Origin: Parascedosporium putredinis
Taxonomy: Eukaryota > Ascomycota > Sordariomycetes > Microascales > Microascaceae
Length of the DNA: 64,000 nucleotides
Direction of reading: 5' to 3'
Assembly: GCA_949357655.1 (NCBI GenBank)
Contig: CASHTG010000013.1
Coordinates: 1-64,000, forward strand
The notes below the pieces were generated by a model. The model was not told where the DNA came from. It made no database searches and was given only the letters and a program-made list of their open reading frames with translations. Shown in pieces: positions 1 through 14,156 of this stretch (within the stretch, counting starts at the first letter, position 1; each line of letters begins with the position of its first letter). Made by a program: the position numbers and the translations under genes.

Positions 1-2618
1 AACTATCTTATAAAATATACCTTTTATAATTAAGGTAATAATATAATCTCCTTTTTAACATTAATAGTTATTTTTTTCTTTTTTATAATATATTATTATA
101 TTTTTATAACTTTTTTTATATAATATTATCTTATAAATTAATTTATAATTATTATAATAATATTTTATTATTATCTTTAATATATATAGTTTAGTTAAAT
201 ATATTTTTTTTTATAAAATATTTTTTATTATATAAGTTTATTATTATAATTATATTATAGATAATTAATAATAAAGCTATTTTTATAACTTTTAATATAC
301 TATTATCTTTTTATTTTATATACTATAATAATAATATTATTATCTTATTATAATATTTTTTAGATCTTATCTTTAATATATCTTTTAGATCTTTTTTAAA
401 TCTCTTTATAATAATTATATATATTTATTATTTTATTATTATTATAAGCTAAATATTTTTTTTATTATATCTTTTTTTTATTTATTATCTTCTTTTTAAT
501 CTCTTTTTATCTTAATTATTATATCTTTATTAAATAGCTTATAAATTACTATTATTTTATTATTTTTTATTAGCTTTATTAGTTTCTTTATTATCTTTTT
601 AGATATCTATCTTTAAAATAATAAAGTATTATATATATGATAATAATCTTATATTTATATTTTATTAAGATAGCTTTTTTTTTTTTAGCTTTTTATTATT
701 ATTATAATATAGCTATTTCTTTTTATTAATAGTCCTCCTCTTTTATAATCTTTTTATAGTTTTTAGCTTATTAGACCTCCTCTTTTATTACTATTTTTAC
801 CTCCTCTATAATCTTTCCTTATATTATCTTATATACCTATTTATATACCTTATAGATATCTTTTTATAGGTTTTTATTATTCTTTATAACTATATATTAC
901 TTTTACTATTTCTATTAGCTTATTATATCTTTCTCCTCTTCCTATTTCTCTTATTATAGTATAATAGCTCTACTAATAGAAGTAATAATAGTAATAATCT
1001 TAGTTAATAGGGGAAGGCTAAATATAGTAAAGCTAGAAGAAATTAGAATATAGTCTCTTATATTAGTTATAGGTTTTAATAGCAAATCTATATTAATAAA
1101 GATAATATTACTAACTTAGTAAAGGTTAATATAAATAAAGTAAAGAAAGTAAAAAAGAGGTTATTATAAATAATAATATTAGCTTAAATAAGGTTAACCT
1201 CTTATATAATAAGTAAAAGACTAGATAATTTATATAACTTAATAATAATAAGTAAAATATAATAAGAGATTTATAATTTATTATAAATAATATAATAATT
1301 TAAGTTAACTATAATTTAATTAATAGAAAGATAAAAATAATAGAAAACTAAAAAATATTTATAATTTATAAAAAATATATAATATTAAAGCTTTTAGCTA
1401 ATATAAAACTATATCTAAAAATAATAATAATAAAATAGATTAATATAATAATAAATAATAACTTTTTCTTTTAATAATAAGCTTTTACTAATAAAGTTTT
1501 TATTATAATAATACCCTCTTTATTAATAATACCCCCTTTATTATTAATAGAAGCTTCTCTACTAATAATAGTTAGCTTTAATATAAAAGAGATAATAAAA
1601 GTAAATAAATTAATAATAAAGATAATTATAATATAAATAATAAAAAGAATATTTATAAAAATATTACTAATCTTATTATTAAAGTTTATATTAAAGTTAT
1701 TATCTATATTATTAATATTATTACTAATTTAAGAAAAGAAAATAATAGAAAAAAGGAAGATAAAAAAGTTAAAGATTATAAAAGGAAATAGTTTATATAT
1801 TTATAAATATTATAATTATAAATATTATAATTATAATTATTATAACTATAAAGATTAAAAATAATAAATTAAGTTTACTTTTATAAATAACTTTTATTAT
1901 ATAAAAAGATAAATATAATTATTAAGTAAGTTAATAATAAGAGATCTATAAATAAAAGAAGGATAGAATTATAAAACTATAAAGCTAAAAGTAAAAGGTT
2001 AGACCTACTTTATCTAAAAGGGGCAGGGGGGTAAAAAAAAAGCTAAAAGTAAAAGAAAAAAAAATAAAAAGTAGAAAAAAGCTAAAAATAAGAAGAAAAG
2101 TATTTTATATAAAAAAGGCTATTAATATTAAATAAAGATAAAAGTAAAAGATATAAAATAAAAAAGTAAAAATATATAAGATAAAAAAGTAAAAGAATAA
2201 AAAAAGCTATTTAGTTTACTTAAAGAGGAGAGGTAATATAAGAGACTAATAGAAAATATAATTATAAAATAACTAATAGAAAGAATAACTATAAAGAGAT
2301 AAAGGAAAATATAACTATAAAGAAGACTTTAAGTAAACTATAACTTAAAGATAAAAAATATAAAGGGAGTAACTATAAATAACTATATTTAGCTAAAATA
2401 AATAGGTAAATAGTTAAACTTAATAAGGTTATTAAAAGGTTAGAAGTTAAAAGTTAATATAATATATAATAGGTAAATAATAATAAAATATTAAATATAA
2501 TATAATAATAAAACCTTAGATAGATTATTATCTAATTAAAAGGAAGAGGAGATATAATAAATTTATAGTTATATATTATTAATAAAAATAGATCTATAAT
2601 AAGCTAAAAATATAGTAA

Positions 2619-2740
2619 AAATATTATAAAAGTAGGTAGATAATAAGGGATAGAGGTTTTATTATTTTTAAGGTTTTTTATTTTATTATTATAAAAATAG
2701 AAAAATTATATATTATATAAAGATAATAAAATAGTATAAT
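2619..2740. repeat. Left copy of a ~120-bp direct repeat (possible LTR)
   Basis: This stretch matches 10,503-10,630 in the same orientation. The best block, AAAGTAGGTAGATAATA, is identical, and the surrounding differences are mostly transitions. The spacing of about 7.9 kb and the direct orientation suggest the ends of an LTR element. No target duplication could be made out, and the outer limits are uncertain because both copies are RIP-mutated. Confidence 0.45.
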
Positions 2741-3739
2741 AATAATAATAATAATATTCTTTTTATTATAACTTTATAAGCTATTATTATTTATTATATT
2801 AAGTTTATATATATTTTATTTATTACTATAGGTATAGGTCTAGCTATTAACTAGTTATATACTCCTATTAAAGTATTAGGTAGAATAAATAATCCCCTAT
2901 TCTATATTTTTACTCTCTCCTATTATATAATATAAAAACTATATTTAATATATAAAGTAAAATAAAAGAATAATAATATAGATAATAAAAAGGATAAAAG
3001 ATATATAGTATTAGCTCTACTATTTAAAGGAGGAAATATAAGGGTATAAATTTAGTTTTTAAAGGGAATATCTATTAAATATTACCTATATAAGCTTATA
3101 GTTCTAGGTAACTTATTAATATTTATTATATTAGTACTTTTTAATCTATTAGCTTACTTAAGGTAGGTATTTAGCTTTAGGTATTTAGGGGTTCTATTAG
3201 GTAGATTTTCTTATAAAACTTTATAATCTTTTCTAAGGCTATAAAGGCTATTAGTTTCTAGAAGACTATTTTTAATATTTCCTCTAAGGTATATCTTTAT
3301 CTATATTTATTATATAATATATCTAGCTAGTTAATCTTAGCTACTATTATTTAAGCTCTCTAATAATAGGTAAAGTACTTTAATATCTTATTATATCTAT
3401 AATAGTAGTTTATAAAGTAGTTAATATAGTTAAATTATATATAGTATAATATAAAGTCTTTATAGCTTATCTTTAATTAGATTAGGTATATTAGTAGCTT
3501 TCTTAATAATATTAGTTTTAAAGCCTAGCTTTTAATCTAATATCTTTCTATAGCTAGGCTTTATATTTAGTTAGTTTTATATCTTTATATTATATTTAAA
3601 AGCTTATTTTTCTATTATTTTATAAGAGCTTTTTCTTATTAATATTAGTTAGCTTTAATAGTTATTAGTAATATAATTATAAGTAGTAATATATAGTTAA
3701 TCTATAGTTTTATTTCTAATGATACCTATATATCTTAGA

Positions 3740-4090
3740 TACTATTTAATATCTATAAGGGCCTTAACCTATCCTATTATATTCCTCTAGTAGATAAATT
3801 CTATTTATAAAGAGATTAGGGTATCTTTTAGTAATCTAGTAATTACTACTTAGTTATCTATATAGTAAATAAACCTTTATATTTATAGTTATAGTTAGGT
3901 TACCTTTTTAAGCCTTTACTAGCCTTTTAACTTCTCTATTAAATATTATTATACTATAGAGGTACTTATATCTTTATCTTATCTCTTAGCTTATTTACTA
4001 TACTAAGTAAGCCTATATATCTTTACTATCCTTTTCTAAGTTATCTAAGAAGATTAATATATAGTCTAGGCCTACTATAGTAAGCTAAGC
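3740..4090 (-). mobile_element. RIP-degraded RNase H relic of a LINE (Tad-like) element
   Basis: On the minus strand, one frame read through its RIP stop codons follows the order of a retroelement RNase H domain. An FxD.S-like start lies near 4,040-4,060, a YIDNQ-like segment near 3,860, and near 3,780 a degraded form of the PGHxGIxGNExxD motif in which the changes P to L, G to R, H to Y and E to K all fit G:C to A:T transitions. RNase H with this terminal motif is typical of fungal Tad-type non-LTR elements. I did not identify the reverse transcriptase catalytic motif, so the family assignment is tentative. Confidence 0.5.
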
Positions 4091-4297
4091 TTTAAAGTCC
4101 TCTATAGTAGCTTCCTTTCCCCTAAGTAGATATCTAAGTAAGAGTTAGAGAAGTATTAATATAATAGTATTAACCTAAAGGGTAGTTCCCTATTAGTTTA
4201 ATATTATATATAAGTTAGGAGGGTTATATTAGGACTTTTAGCTTTTATCTCTTATAGGTTATAGCTTTTAGAGTAAAGTAGAAAAGGTATTTATTAT

Positions 4298-4707
4298 TGT
4301 TATGACAAAATGTCGTGCCGCTTACTTACAGTCAGTCGAACTGTCTGTAAGTAAGTCAGTGAGCGAGATAGCGCTATCTATCTCTTCAGGGTGATCGCGG
4401 GTAACTTAGTTTCACACATACTGCACCTATTCATATCACAATGGAGCAAGGTAGGTATCAGTATGTTTAGAGGTAAGTTCTTGTCTTTTCTATCTAGGGG
4501 ATTACTATCCTTTTATATCTTCTACTAGCTAGCTCTTACTTACTAGCATCTAGTAGTAATCCTTCCCTAGGTTACTAGCTATGGCAGCGATCGCTTGCTG
4601 TCGTACTTCGCTAGCGATCGCTTACCATGGTAGTGGTTCCTTGCTCAAGTGGGGTTTGCTGGCTATTGCCAGCATTTGCCACCTAGCAAGTATCCGTTGG
4701 CGTAACA
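4298..4707. mobile_element. Young solo LTR, 410 bp, with target site duplication
   Basis: It starts TGTTATG and ends CGTAACA, an inverted repeat with TG...CA ends. It is flanked on both sides by the identical 5 bp ATTAT (4,293-4,297 and 4,708-4,712). Base composition is ordinary, about half G+C, with intact CpA and CpG, while DNA on both sides is RIP-destroyed. It contains internal palindromes such as GATAGCGCTATC and repeated GCGATCGC. No internal retrotransposon sequence is attached, so it is best read as a solo LTR left by LTR-LTR recombination and inserted after RIP of the host repeat. A non-autonomous element with 5-bp duplication is the alternative. Confidence 0.85.
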
Positions 4708-7700
4708 ATTATTAACTATAGCTATTTTTACTAAATATCTAAATCTATATTAGTTAATATAAAATATTACTATTAGAATTACTATTTTATAATATAAAGT
4801 AGTAATTAAGGTTATCTTCTAAATAGATATTATTATATAGAATATAATAATCTAAGCTCTATATATCTTTAAACTATATATAAGGTATATTAAAGGGAGA
4901 TATATATCTTTCCCTTAATAATATTATTTTATCTTTATTTAAAGGTTTATTTACCTTCTTACTATATTTCTACTTTAAAATATATAATAGTTAATATATA
5001 AGCTATTATAGTATTTTAAAGTAGTTAAATAGAGGGTCTAAAGTTTATATTAGTAAGGCTATAGATATAATTTACTATTTTAAAGCCCTTTTTACTTATA
5101 TCTTTATATATTAGTTAAACTTTAGTTATCTATTTAAGATATAGCTAAGCTAATATATTATTATAAGCCTTCTACTATCTTCTATTATAATATATATAGC
5201 TATTACCTTATAATAGTATTTAAGGATATTAATTAAAGGGAAGGTTAAAGAGCTCTTTTATCTAGAGAAGATCTAAGCTTTTACCTTATCTAGATCTAGC
5301 TCTACTTTATAATCTTTATACTATTATAGCTATCTATATATTATATCTATAGCCTTTACTATTACTTCTTTAATATTATATCTAGCTATAATTATATATA
5401 AGTTATTAGTATACCTAAAGTAGTTCTCCTTATCTCTAAGAAAATATAGGTTAGCTATATAGATTATATAGCTAACTAGGGATATTAGGGACCTTTAAGG
5501 TAACCTAATAAGGTTTATTAATATATACTCTTAAAGGTAATAATCTTTAAAGATAACTTTAATAGAATATAACTTAGTAAAGCTCTCTTACTAGTATATT
5601 ATTAGCTTATCTTAGCTTTATTATTATATCTAATATATTATCTATTTATATAATATAATATTAAAAGCTCTTTTATATTATTAGTTATTATAACTATTTC
5701 TTAGCTTTATATAAATAAGGTTTCTATTTTATATATTAAAATTAAAACTAAATTAGTTACTAATTAGCTTAAAAGTACTCTAATATATTAAAGGTTTAGT
5801 ATATTAGTAGTTATAGTTTAAAAAGTAATATATTTTATAATAGCCCTTTTTAGACTTTTTTAAAGATATTAAATAATATAATTAGTTAATATCTTTATAT
5901 TATATTATTTAGGTTCTTCCCTTATTTATCTATTATAATAATATCTCTATAGTAGAAAGCCTAAAGATAATACCTTAGTTTTTTATAAATATTAAAAAAG
6001 TCTATAACTTTATTATTAATATAAGGCTAAGCTATCTTAAATAAAGGGATATTAATATTATCTCCTCTAAATATTATTATTAATATATTAATTATCTATT
6101 TTTCTACTTCTATTTTTAAAAAAGGGGTCTAATAAGATAACTTATTAAAATATAATAGGTAATTCTTATAGATCTATAATATCCTCTATAAGTAATAAGT
6201 AAATAAGTTTTATTATCTAGAAGATCTCTCCTTTATCTATATCTTTATAATATATTATTCTACTATATATTATTAGGGGATTATTATTATAAGTTTACTT
6301 TATATTAGCTAATTACCTTATAAAGGTCTTTATTATTCTTTACTTTACTAATCTAGTTCTTTTAATAGTTCCTCTAAGCTAACCTAATTACCTTTTAATA
6401 TCTTTTAGAGATCTATTTTATTATTATTATATTATCTAACTATAAAAGCTTCTTTATAGGCCTCTTAATACTCTTAGTTCTATTATAGTTTCTAATTATT
6501 ATAGCCCCCTTTTCTCTTTACTATATCTTTTAAAGTATTCATTAGGATATATATAAATATATTAACTCTCTATTTTACTTTTTAGATTATCTTTTATAAT
6601 AAAAGGAGGAGGCTAATTATATATATTAGCTCTTCTTAAAATACCTCTAGCTTATTAAAGAGTATATATTTATTTAGGTAAGGATAATATACCCCTAGTT
6701 AGATATATTAAAGTTAGAAAGTCTTAACTATTAGTCTATAGGGGAGAATAATATTAGTTATTATATTAGTTTTATAGTTAAAGTAAGGTATAGATATAAA
6801 TATTAGGTTTATAATAATACCCTTTCTACCTTTTATCTAATATATAGTCTATTTAAAGGTATTTATTAGTTATAAGTTATATTTTTCTATCTAATCTATT
6901 ATTTTATCTCTTTACTATTTTATCTAAGAGTCTATAAGGTTTTAGGTATAATATAAGGTATTAAAGTCCTTATAGATAGTAATATTCTCTAAGAGGTTCT
7001 AATCTATTATTAAGAGGTCTATCTATATATTAATATATAACTTAGGGGTATTAAGGTTTATTAAAGTATTTTTATAAAAGTTAAAGAAGGTTATCTTCTT
7101 AACCTTTATTAAGAGTATATCTTTATATCTTAATATAGGTAATAGTATCTATTAAGCTAGTAATCTAATCTTTATATATATAACTACTTTTAGAACTTAG
7201 ATTATACCTTATCTTAATATTAGGATAAACTTCTTATATCTTAAGATATTTTAGATTTTATACTTTAAGGTTCTATAGATTAGTTCCTATTTAATAGTAA
7301 TAGTAATTAATATATATAGGGATATTCTTCCTTTTCTAATATTCTATTAGATAAAAAAGATATCTTTTTTAAAAGCTTATATTTTATAATAATATCTATT
7401 ATTATATTAGTTTATAAGAGGGGGATAGAGGTCTTACCTTACTAACTACTATTAGCTATATATCTAAGAAGGTTTATCTTATTACTAGTAATAATAGCTA
7501 TAGTTCTACTACCTATAGGAGGTTAGGTAGCTTCTTAAGGTTTATAAGGTTATTTTAAAAGCTATCTTAAAGGTTATCTTAGAGGTTACTTTAGGGGTTA
7601 TCTTAGGGGTTATTATAGAAGTTAGTTAAAAAGGTATTTACTATTATAATATTAAAGTCTTTATTAATATTTAAAGTTATATATCCTATTCTACTATCTA

Positions 7701-10502
7701 CTTTAATAGTAATAAGGGCTATAAGTATAGTTTTAGTTAAAATATTAAAGTTCTTATTAATAAAGGCTACTTTAGTAGGTTTAATATATATATATATAAG
7801 TACTTATTATTAGTAGAGACCCTCCTTTTAGATCTATCTAACCTAGTTAAAGGTTAGTTTAGCTACTTTTCCTTTTTCTCTTTAAAGTCTTAATAGGTAT
7901 TTCTAATATATAGCTTTATATAGTTTATTATAGTTTAAGTATTTTAGCTTATAGAGGTTTAATATATTATAAACTATATCTCTATACTAGGGGTATTTAG
8001 TATTATACTAATAGATATAGGTTAGATAGAAGTTCTAATAGTAATTATATTAGTAGATTAAAGCTTTCTCCTCTTTCTTTTAAGACTATATAGAGGTCTT
8101 AAAAAGTAGAATAGTAATTTTAAGGGGTTTAGAAGGTAATTTACTATATATCTATATCTTATTAGTTATAGTTATTAAACTTCTAGATATTAATTAGGTC
8201 TTATCTTATCCTATTTTTACCTCTTAATAGATAATCTTTAAGTAATCTTATTTATATAATATATATTATATATAATATAATATAATAATATTAATATTTT
8301 ATATATTTAATCTATACTATTTATAAAGCTTTTACTAGTTTACTTTCTATATTAATAATCTTTTATTAATATTCTAATAGTTAAATAGTAATAGTAGTAT
8401 TAGATTAGGTTTATTCTACTTTAAAGATATCTTAATATTATAGGCCTATATAAGCTATAATATTTTATTAGATATAGAAAAAGGTAATAAGGTCTTTAAG
8501 TTATTAGACTACTTCTAGGGTATATTAGATAAAGGTCCTCTAGTCTTCCTCCCTTCTCTTCTCTAGGTTAGCTTATTAAGGCTATAGCTATAGCTAAAGC
8601 TTAAAAGGTACTTATTATTATTTATCTTTTACCTTTACTTAAGGTAATATTAGTAGGGTAGTAGAGGTTTAAGCTATATTTACCTAGCTACTATTCTAAA
8701 GTCTAGGCCTAAGGGCTATTAGTAGGTATATTATTATTATCTCTAGAAGTTCTCCTATTAATATCTTAGTTCTATACTAGATAATATAGATAAAGTCCTC
8801 CTTAATTATATTAATATACTATATCTTAGATAAGAACTCCTTTAATATATATTTAATAATAGTAACTATATAAGTAATAAAGATCTCTATAACCTCCCTT
8901 TTTTATTAGATCTTATTAATTACCTCTTCTATAGTATATTATTATATATTAGTAATCCTACTTATATATCTTTTTCTATAAATAATATCTTTAATATTAT
9001 TTAGTAGCTAGACCTTAATATAATAGAAAGGGGAAGATTTTTCTCCTCTTTACCTATAGTAGTTATATAGTTACTAGTAGTTAGGTTAGTATTTATTAAG
9101 GAGTATAGGCCTAATATATATTAGGGGTTAAGGCCCCTTTTCTTATAGGGATATATATAAGGATTTTTCTAGGTTAGCTTTTACTAGTAAAGTCTTTCTA
9201 AAGCTTATATTAGTTTATACCTATATTCTTAATATATATATTATTTTCTTCCTTATAGAGCTTAATAAGCTCTTTAAAGTAATATATAGTGATCTTAGAT
9301 TTTTAGGTATATTAGTAGGCTATAGTCTAAGGCTAGTTAGGGGGTTTAGAGGTATAATATATTACTATCTATTTATTAGTAGAGTAGGTATATTCCTATA
9401 GAAACCTTAATAAAGGTAGGTTATTATAGAAAAGTTATAGGAAGGATATATTAAGTTTTTATAATATTATATTATAATATATTAAAAATATATTTTTAAA
9501 TAGATATAATATTAATATCTTTTATTAAGATATACTCTATCTATTATTATCTTCTAAGTAATTTAAGTATTTTAATTCTAATTCTAATATTAGAATTAGA
9601 TTTTAGGTAGGTTATAGATTATTAAGGGTAGGTAGCTATTTATTAATAATATTTTAGTAAACTTTATATTTTATATTTTAATTGATCTCTATTTAGATAA
9701 AAGATAATATAGTTTTAAAAAGATAAAATAAAAGGGTTAATAGATTTTATAAAATAAATCTATAAAAGGTAATAATATTATTATTAAAAGGAAAAGTTTA
9801 TTATAAGCTTTTAATATTATTAGATTAAAGTAGAGAAATAATTAGGTAAAAAGCTTTATTTAAAATAGTAAAGATATTATAAGAAGAATAAGAAGTTTAT
9901 ATATAAGAGATATAGAAAAGGTAAAAGTTATGGTTATATAGTTATAAAAAGAAGATAAAAGATAACTTTTTAATATTATAATAACTTTAAACTAAATAGA
10001 TAATAAAGTTAATATATATATTATTCTATTATAAATCTCTTTTATAATAACTTAAAGGTCTTATAATATTTTTAAAAGTTTAATATAATAGATTATAACT
10101 TTAATATATAATTAATAAAGCTTAAAGATATTTATAAGCTTTTAATAGATAACTTATTATATATAGAGATAATAAAAATAAAAGCTATAATAATAAAAGA
10201 GATAATAGATATTTATAAATTATAAGATTATATATAATTTAGTAAAAACTAAAAGAATATAATAAACTAATTATAAATTAAAGTAAATAAAATATAAAAT
10301 AAACTAAGTAAAAGGGAAAATATTATAATATAAAAAGATAACTATAACTAATATATAATATATAATATAAAACCTTTAAATTTAAATAAAATTATTATCT
10401 TTAAATTATATATTTTTAATATTATTTATTTAAAAATAATAATAAAAGAAAAACTAGATATTATTAAAATAAAATAACTTTATATATATATTTATATTTA
10501 TA

Positions 10503-10630
10503 AAGAATATTATAAAAGTAGGTAGATAATAGGGGATAGAGGTTTTAGTACCTTAGAGGTTTTTTACCTTATTACTATAAAAGAGAAGAAAGACTATATA
10601 TTATAAGAAAGATAGTAAAATAGGGTAATA
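10503..10630. repeat. Right copy of the ~120-bp direct repeat (possible LTR)
   Basis: Partner of 2,619-2,740. It is the less mutated copy and keeps GTACC and CTTAGAGG segments that are AT-converted in the left copy. Confidence 0.45.
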
Positions 10631-11614
10631 AGTATTTTAAAAGAAAATAAATTAAATAAATTAAAATAATTATAAAATAAAAATAAAAATAAAATAAAAA
10701 GAGATAATAAATAAAAAAGGAAAATTATATATATATAAAAATATATAATATTAAATAAAGATTAAAATTAAAAGAAGAGAAAAAGAAGGAAGAAAAAGAG
10801 GAAAAAAGATAATTAATAGTTAAAAAATATATATAAAATATAAAAAGAAAAATATATTTATAAAAATAGCTATTTTAACAAACTAATATTATTATAAAAT
10901 AAAATATATAAAAGAGGAAAAGATTATATTTAGCTATTTCTTTATTAGAGATTAAAACTAGTTTATAATATAAGCTTATTTTATTAATATTCTTTTATAT
11001 AAGATACCTCTAATATATATAAATAGACTACTAGATATAAATCTATAAGCTAAACCTAAAACTATTGCTCCTTCTATTCCTTATATTGTATTACTAAATG
11101 CTCCTATTAAATAAGCAGCTGTATGAGATATAGAATAAAGAAGCTGGGCACTACTTGGGGTCATTGTCATCATTAGCCATAGGGCCGGCTATGTAGATTT
11201 CTAAGGGAGATGTGTCATCCGGGGGTCCAGCGCCCACCAACAAGTTATTTCATCGAAAATTTGTTTGTTACAGCCCCGGCAGATGTATTGAGATTTTTTT
11301 ACATGTTCTTTAAGTCCTCTGATGCGGATGAGGAGGACTTTTTGGGGGCATGAAGGCGGTAGGGATTTGTAGATATGGGTGAGCTATCGAGGCTTAGAGA
11401 AGGTTATAAGGCTGTGAGGACGCCTGAGATAGACTTAGCGTTGACTTTTCTTAGTAAAGTTGAGATGTACTGACGTTTTTGTAAGATCCCTGCTTAGGCT
11501 ACTCTATACGCCTAAAATTCCCCCACCACACCCTATTAACTTGGAACTTATCTCCTCACATCCTTTCGAACTTCAGTCTAGATTCCTTACCACTCTGACT
11601 ATCGATCTGCCACC

Positions 11615-11830
11615 ATGCCTAGCGTGGCGGAGTACCAGCAAAAGTATGACGAGATCTCAGAGATCTGTAAGGCTGCGAAGAACGATTTCTCTATGTCCAA
11701 CGCTGAGAAGCGGCGGATAGCCACTGAGTACGAGGCCGCTCGCAGTGAACTCCGAGCCGCTTCTAAGGAGGCGATGTCTGCAGCAGCGCAGGCACCTAAG
11801 GAACCTACCACTGCCTACAAAGCTCTCTAG
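11615..11830 (+). CDS. Small helical protein of unknown function
   Basis: A 71-codon ORF just inside the first normal-composition DNA after the RIP block. It starts with a strong fungal context (CCACCATGC) and encodes a hydrophilic, alanine- and glutamate-rich sequence expected to be one long helix (SVAEYQQKYDEI near the start, AASKEAMSAAAQ near residues 48-59). No family is recognised. The antisense ORF at 11,599-11,811 is of similar length and is regarded as its shadow. It could also be a leftover of a longer gene lost to the repeat block. Confidence 0.35.
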   Translation: MPSVAEYQQKYDEISEICKAAKNDFSMSNAEKRRIATEYEAARSELRAASKEAMSAAAQAPKEPTTAYKAL

Positions 11831-13840
11831 CTACAGTGGTTAAGGTAATACTCACTACATGTTAATCGGGTTCCTAAGTCTACAGCTGTTGATTAGAGGT
11901 TAATACAGATAAGACCAAATATCGATGCGGCGGCGAGGACAGGGAGCATGGAGGTTCCCGCGATACAACAGAGGAAGGTGTAGGATCTACAAAGCGGATG
12001 CAGTCAGGCGATGCAGTTGCGCAATGACGGCAACACGCTGGCAACAGTGTGGATACTGTTGGGCCCTTGGTGGACGAATTGACGTACGACGCATCGTGAC
12101 AGCACAATAGCAGCGATGCGCTCGCCAGCTATTATGTGAGTGGTCGAGCAGCTGCAGCTGCAGCTTTCAGCTATGATAAACCACTACTGCGGCTTTTAGC
12201 TGTAATGGACTGTAATGTAGCTTTCCACTGGAATGAACTGGAAATTCAGCTTTTAGCTAGGATGGTTCACACGAGCACGGTCGAAGGAAGCCCGCAGGAA
12301 GATCGAAGGCCAGAATGGGGGATAAAAGCAGCGAATATCTCACATCTAGTACAGTCTACCCATGACTCACGGCTACTTCACATCTGATCCACTGGCATCC
12401 ATGGATATTTTTAAGGAGTGTACTCGGAAAGAACCCGTAGGGTACGCGGCAAGCTCCGCCCCGCCGACAGCGGGCCATGAGGCACTATTATAAGAGAGAT
12501 GAGCAATAATAACCCAGTGTCTTCTCGTATCTCCGCCGTGCTCCTGATAAAACTTTTGGGATAGGTCCTTTGCCCTAAAATTGTAATCATCACATCATAG
12601 GTTCGATAGCTACTGGGTCGGACTTGCCTATAGTCTTTAGTATTAGCTTTTGTATCATTCAGTACAACCTGGTCATGAACCACCAGTCTTATAAGAAGAT
12701 CCAGAGCCTCAGATTGGCCGAAGAAAGCAGAGCATTACGGCCAGTTACCTTGCATATCCGACGGTCGCCACATGCCCAAGCGCTGTTGTTTCTCCCTGGA
12801 TGGCTAGCCAGACTCGAAGGCATATCTGAGCCTCTAGCGCTTAGTTCTCTTACACGCTATTTCTGTCAATCTTACTAGCGGCAAATCAACTTGAGGGTTG
12901 CATCAAGTTCGGACCAGGCTAATACGTAGTAAGCTTAAAATGAGTAAAATGCGACTGCGGTAATATATACTAAAAGTCATCTCGATAGTCAACCCGCATT
13001 TGTATTAAGATATATCCCCCAGGAGAATAATGAATGGACAACTAGAAACTCGTAGAAGCTAACATAGGGTTGGCCGGCCCATACCACGACATATGAAGAC
13101 TACTACCATATGAGGGCTCGTCGCATCCCTAAGAACACCATCCTACCTACTTCATACTAGAAGGGCCCTCAATTATAAGCCTATCAAATACTCTTCCGAG
13201 AGTGTCAACTTCTTGCAATAACTTTGGGACGAAGTTAACCATGCAATACGAATTACTGACATTTTTGAGGCTCCATTTTTGAGGCTCCATTTTTGAGGCT
13301 CTTTCACCGGTGTCTTGCTAGTATAGACGCGTTGCTACACTGGAGGGAGACAGGTCCTTACGTCGTCTCCGGTGACCACGTTTCTGCCCGAATGGAGCTG
13401 GATGTTTGGTTTCCCAGAATCATCAGTCTGCTTCGTGGCTAATCTTTTATCCAATATTAGCTTCCACTCTACCACATAATGCATGCAGGAGGTGGCTCGT
13501 ATAGGATGAACCACAAGGTTTTACGGGCAGACCGTACCTGGATCTGTCGCGTCGGCCTTGCGCCCTAGGTCGTTAACACCTAAGATTGACAATTCGCAGA
13601 TTCCTAGTCACTTAATAGTCTGACTTCCTCGCCGACCACGATATCTCTCACCGCTACGATCCGGACTTGACTTGACGCTGTAGCCCACATTATCCTGTCG
13701 AAACTGGAAATATTTTGGCTCGCTCCTATTGCTTCTCGTCCTGGGTCCTGAGACCCTGGAGGGCATAACTACCCCGGATGTCCTAGGCCAGGGACGTTGA
13801 TACAGCTGCTGATGTTTGCGATGCGAGCATAAGATTGTGG
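11831..13840. other. Gene-poor stretch
   Basis: Composition is normal, but I find no ORF with coding character or recognisable domain. The short ORFs (for example 12,136-12,387, 12,411-12,683 and 12,624-12,878) have biased, low-complexity or unstructured translations on both strands. The only structure noted is the tandem repeat at 13,261-13,302. Confidence 0.6.
13261..13302. repeat. 14-bp tandem repeat, 3 copies
   Basis: Three consecutive copies of ATTTTTGAGGCTCC, the last one ending in CTCT. No coding context. Confidence 0.9.
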
Positions 13841-13846
13841 TGCTGT

Positions 13847-14156
13847 TCATAGGGCATATTCCTTTCCTATGCTCTTCATGACGTACCCGCCGCTTCCTGG
13901 ACTTCTATCCGTTAGATTTGGAGGCTCGAACGACCTACACAGGCACTCGCAGTTGCCGTCACCGGAGCAATCGCCACTATAGGTGACAGTGATATCTTCA
14001 CTAGGCTTGATATCTTGAACCGCAAAACCCCCAATCTCACCTAACCCTACGACCCCCAGCAGGTATACCAGCATAGAGTTCCCCTCCCCGTGCGACAAAA
14101 AAGTTATGAGTATACCTAGTTCCCAGCACTGATGGTCTCGAAGCGAGACGATATTG
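13847..14156 (-). pseudogene. Fragment of a SET-domain lysine methyltransferase
   Basis: The minus-strand frame carries the C-terminal part of a SET domain. It shows FLSHGEGNSML, which aligns with the conserved F.NH.C..N segment, then IKPSEDITVTYSGD, matching GEEITVTYG, then GDGNCECLCRS, the post-SET cysteine cluster. The pattern is closest to the Set9/Suv4-20 (H4K20) type. The NHxC histidine region is altered (SHGEG), the last post-SET cysteine is lost, and the rest of the gene is absent, so this is a relic rather than an active enzyme. The following minus-strand ORF (13,608-13,850) may be a degraded continuation. Confidence 0.55.

Larger units (their letters stand above)
1..11060. repeat. 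AT-rich RIP-mutated repeat block
   Basis: About 11 kb of extremely AT-rich DNA without any usable reading frame. CpA, TpG and CpG are nearly absent, while CpT, CpC, ApG and TpA are common. This is the signature of repeat-induced point mutation acting on CpA, and it implies that the block was made of transposons. A recognisable relic is the RNase H region near 3.74-4.09 kb. The only stretch with normal composition is the solo LTR at 4,298-4,707. No gene is called here. Confidence 0.9.

Noticed and set aside
12411..12683. Minus-strand ORF of 90 codons
   Set aside because: No recognisable motif, overlapping ORFs on the other strand, and no codon or domain support.
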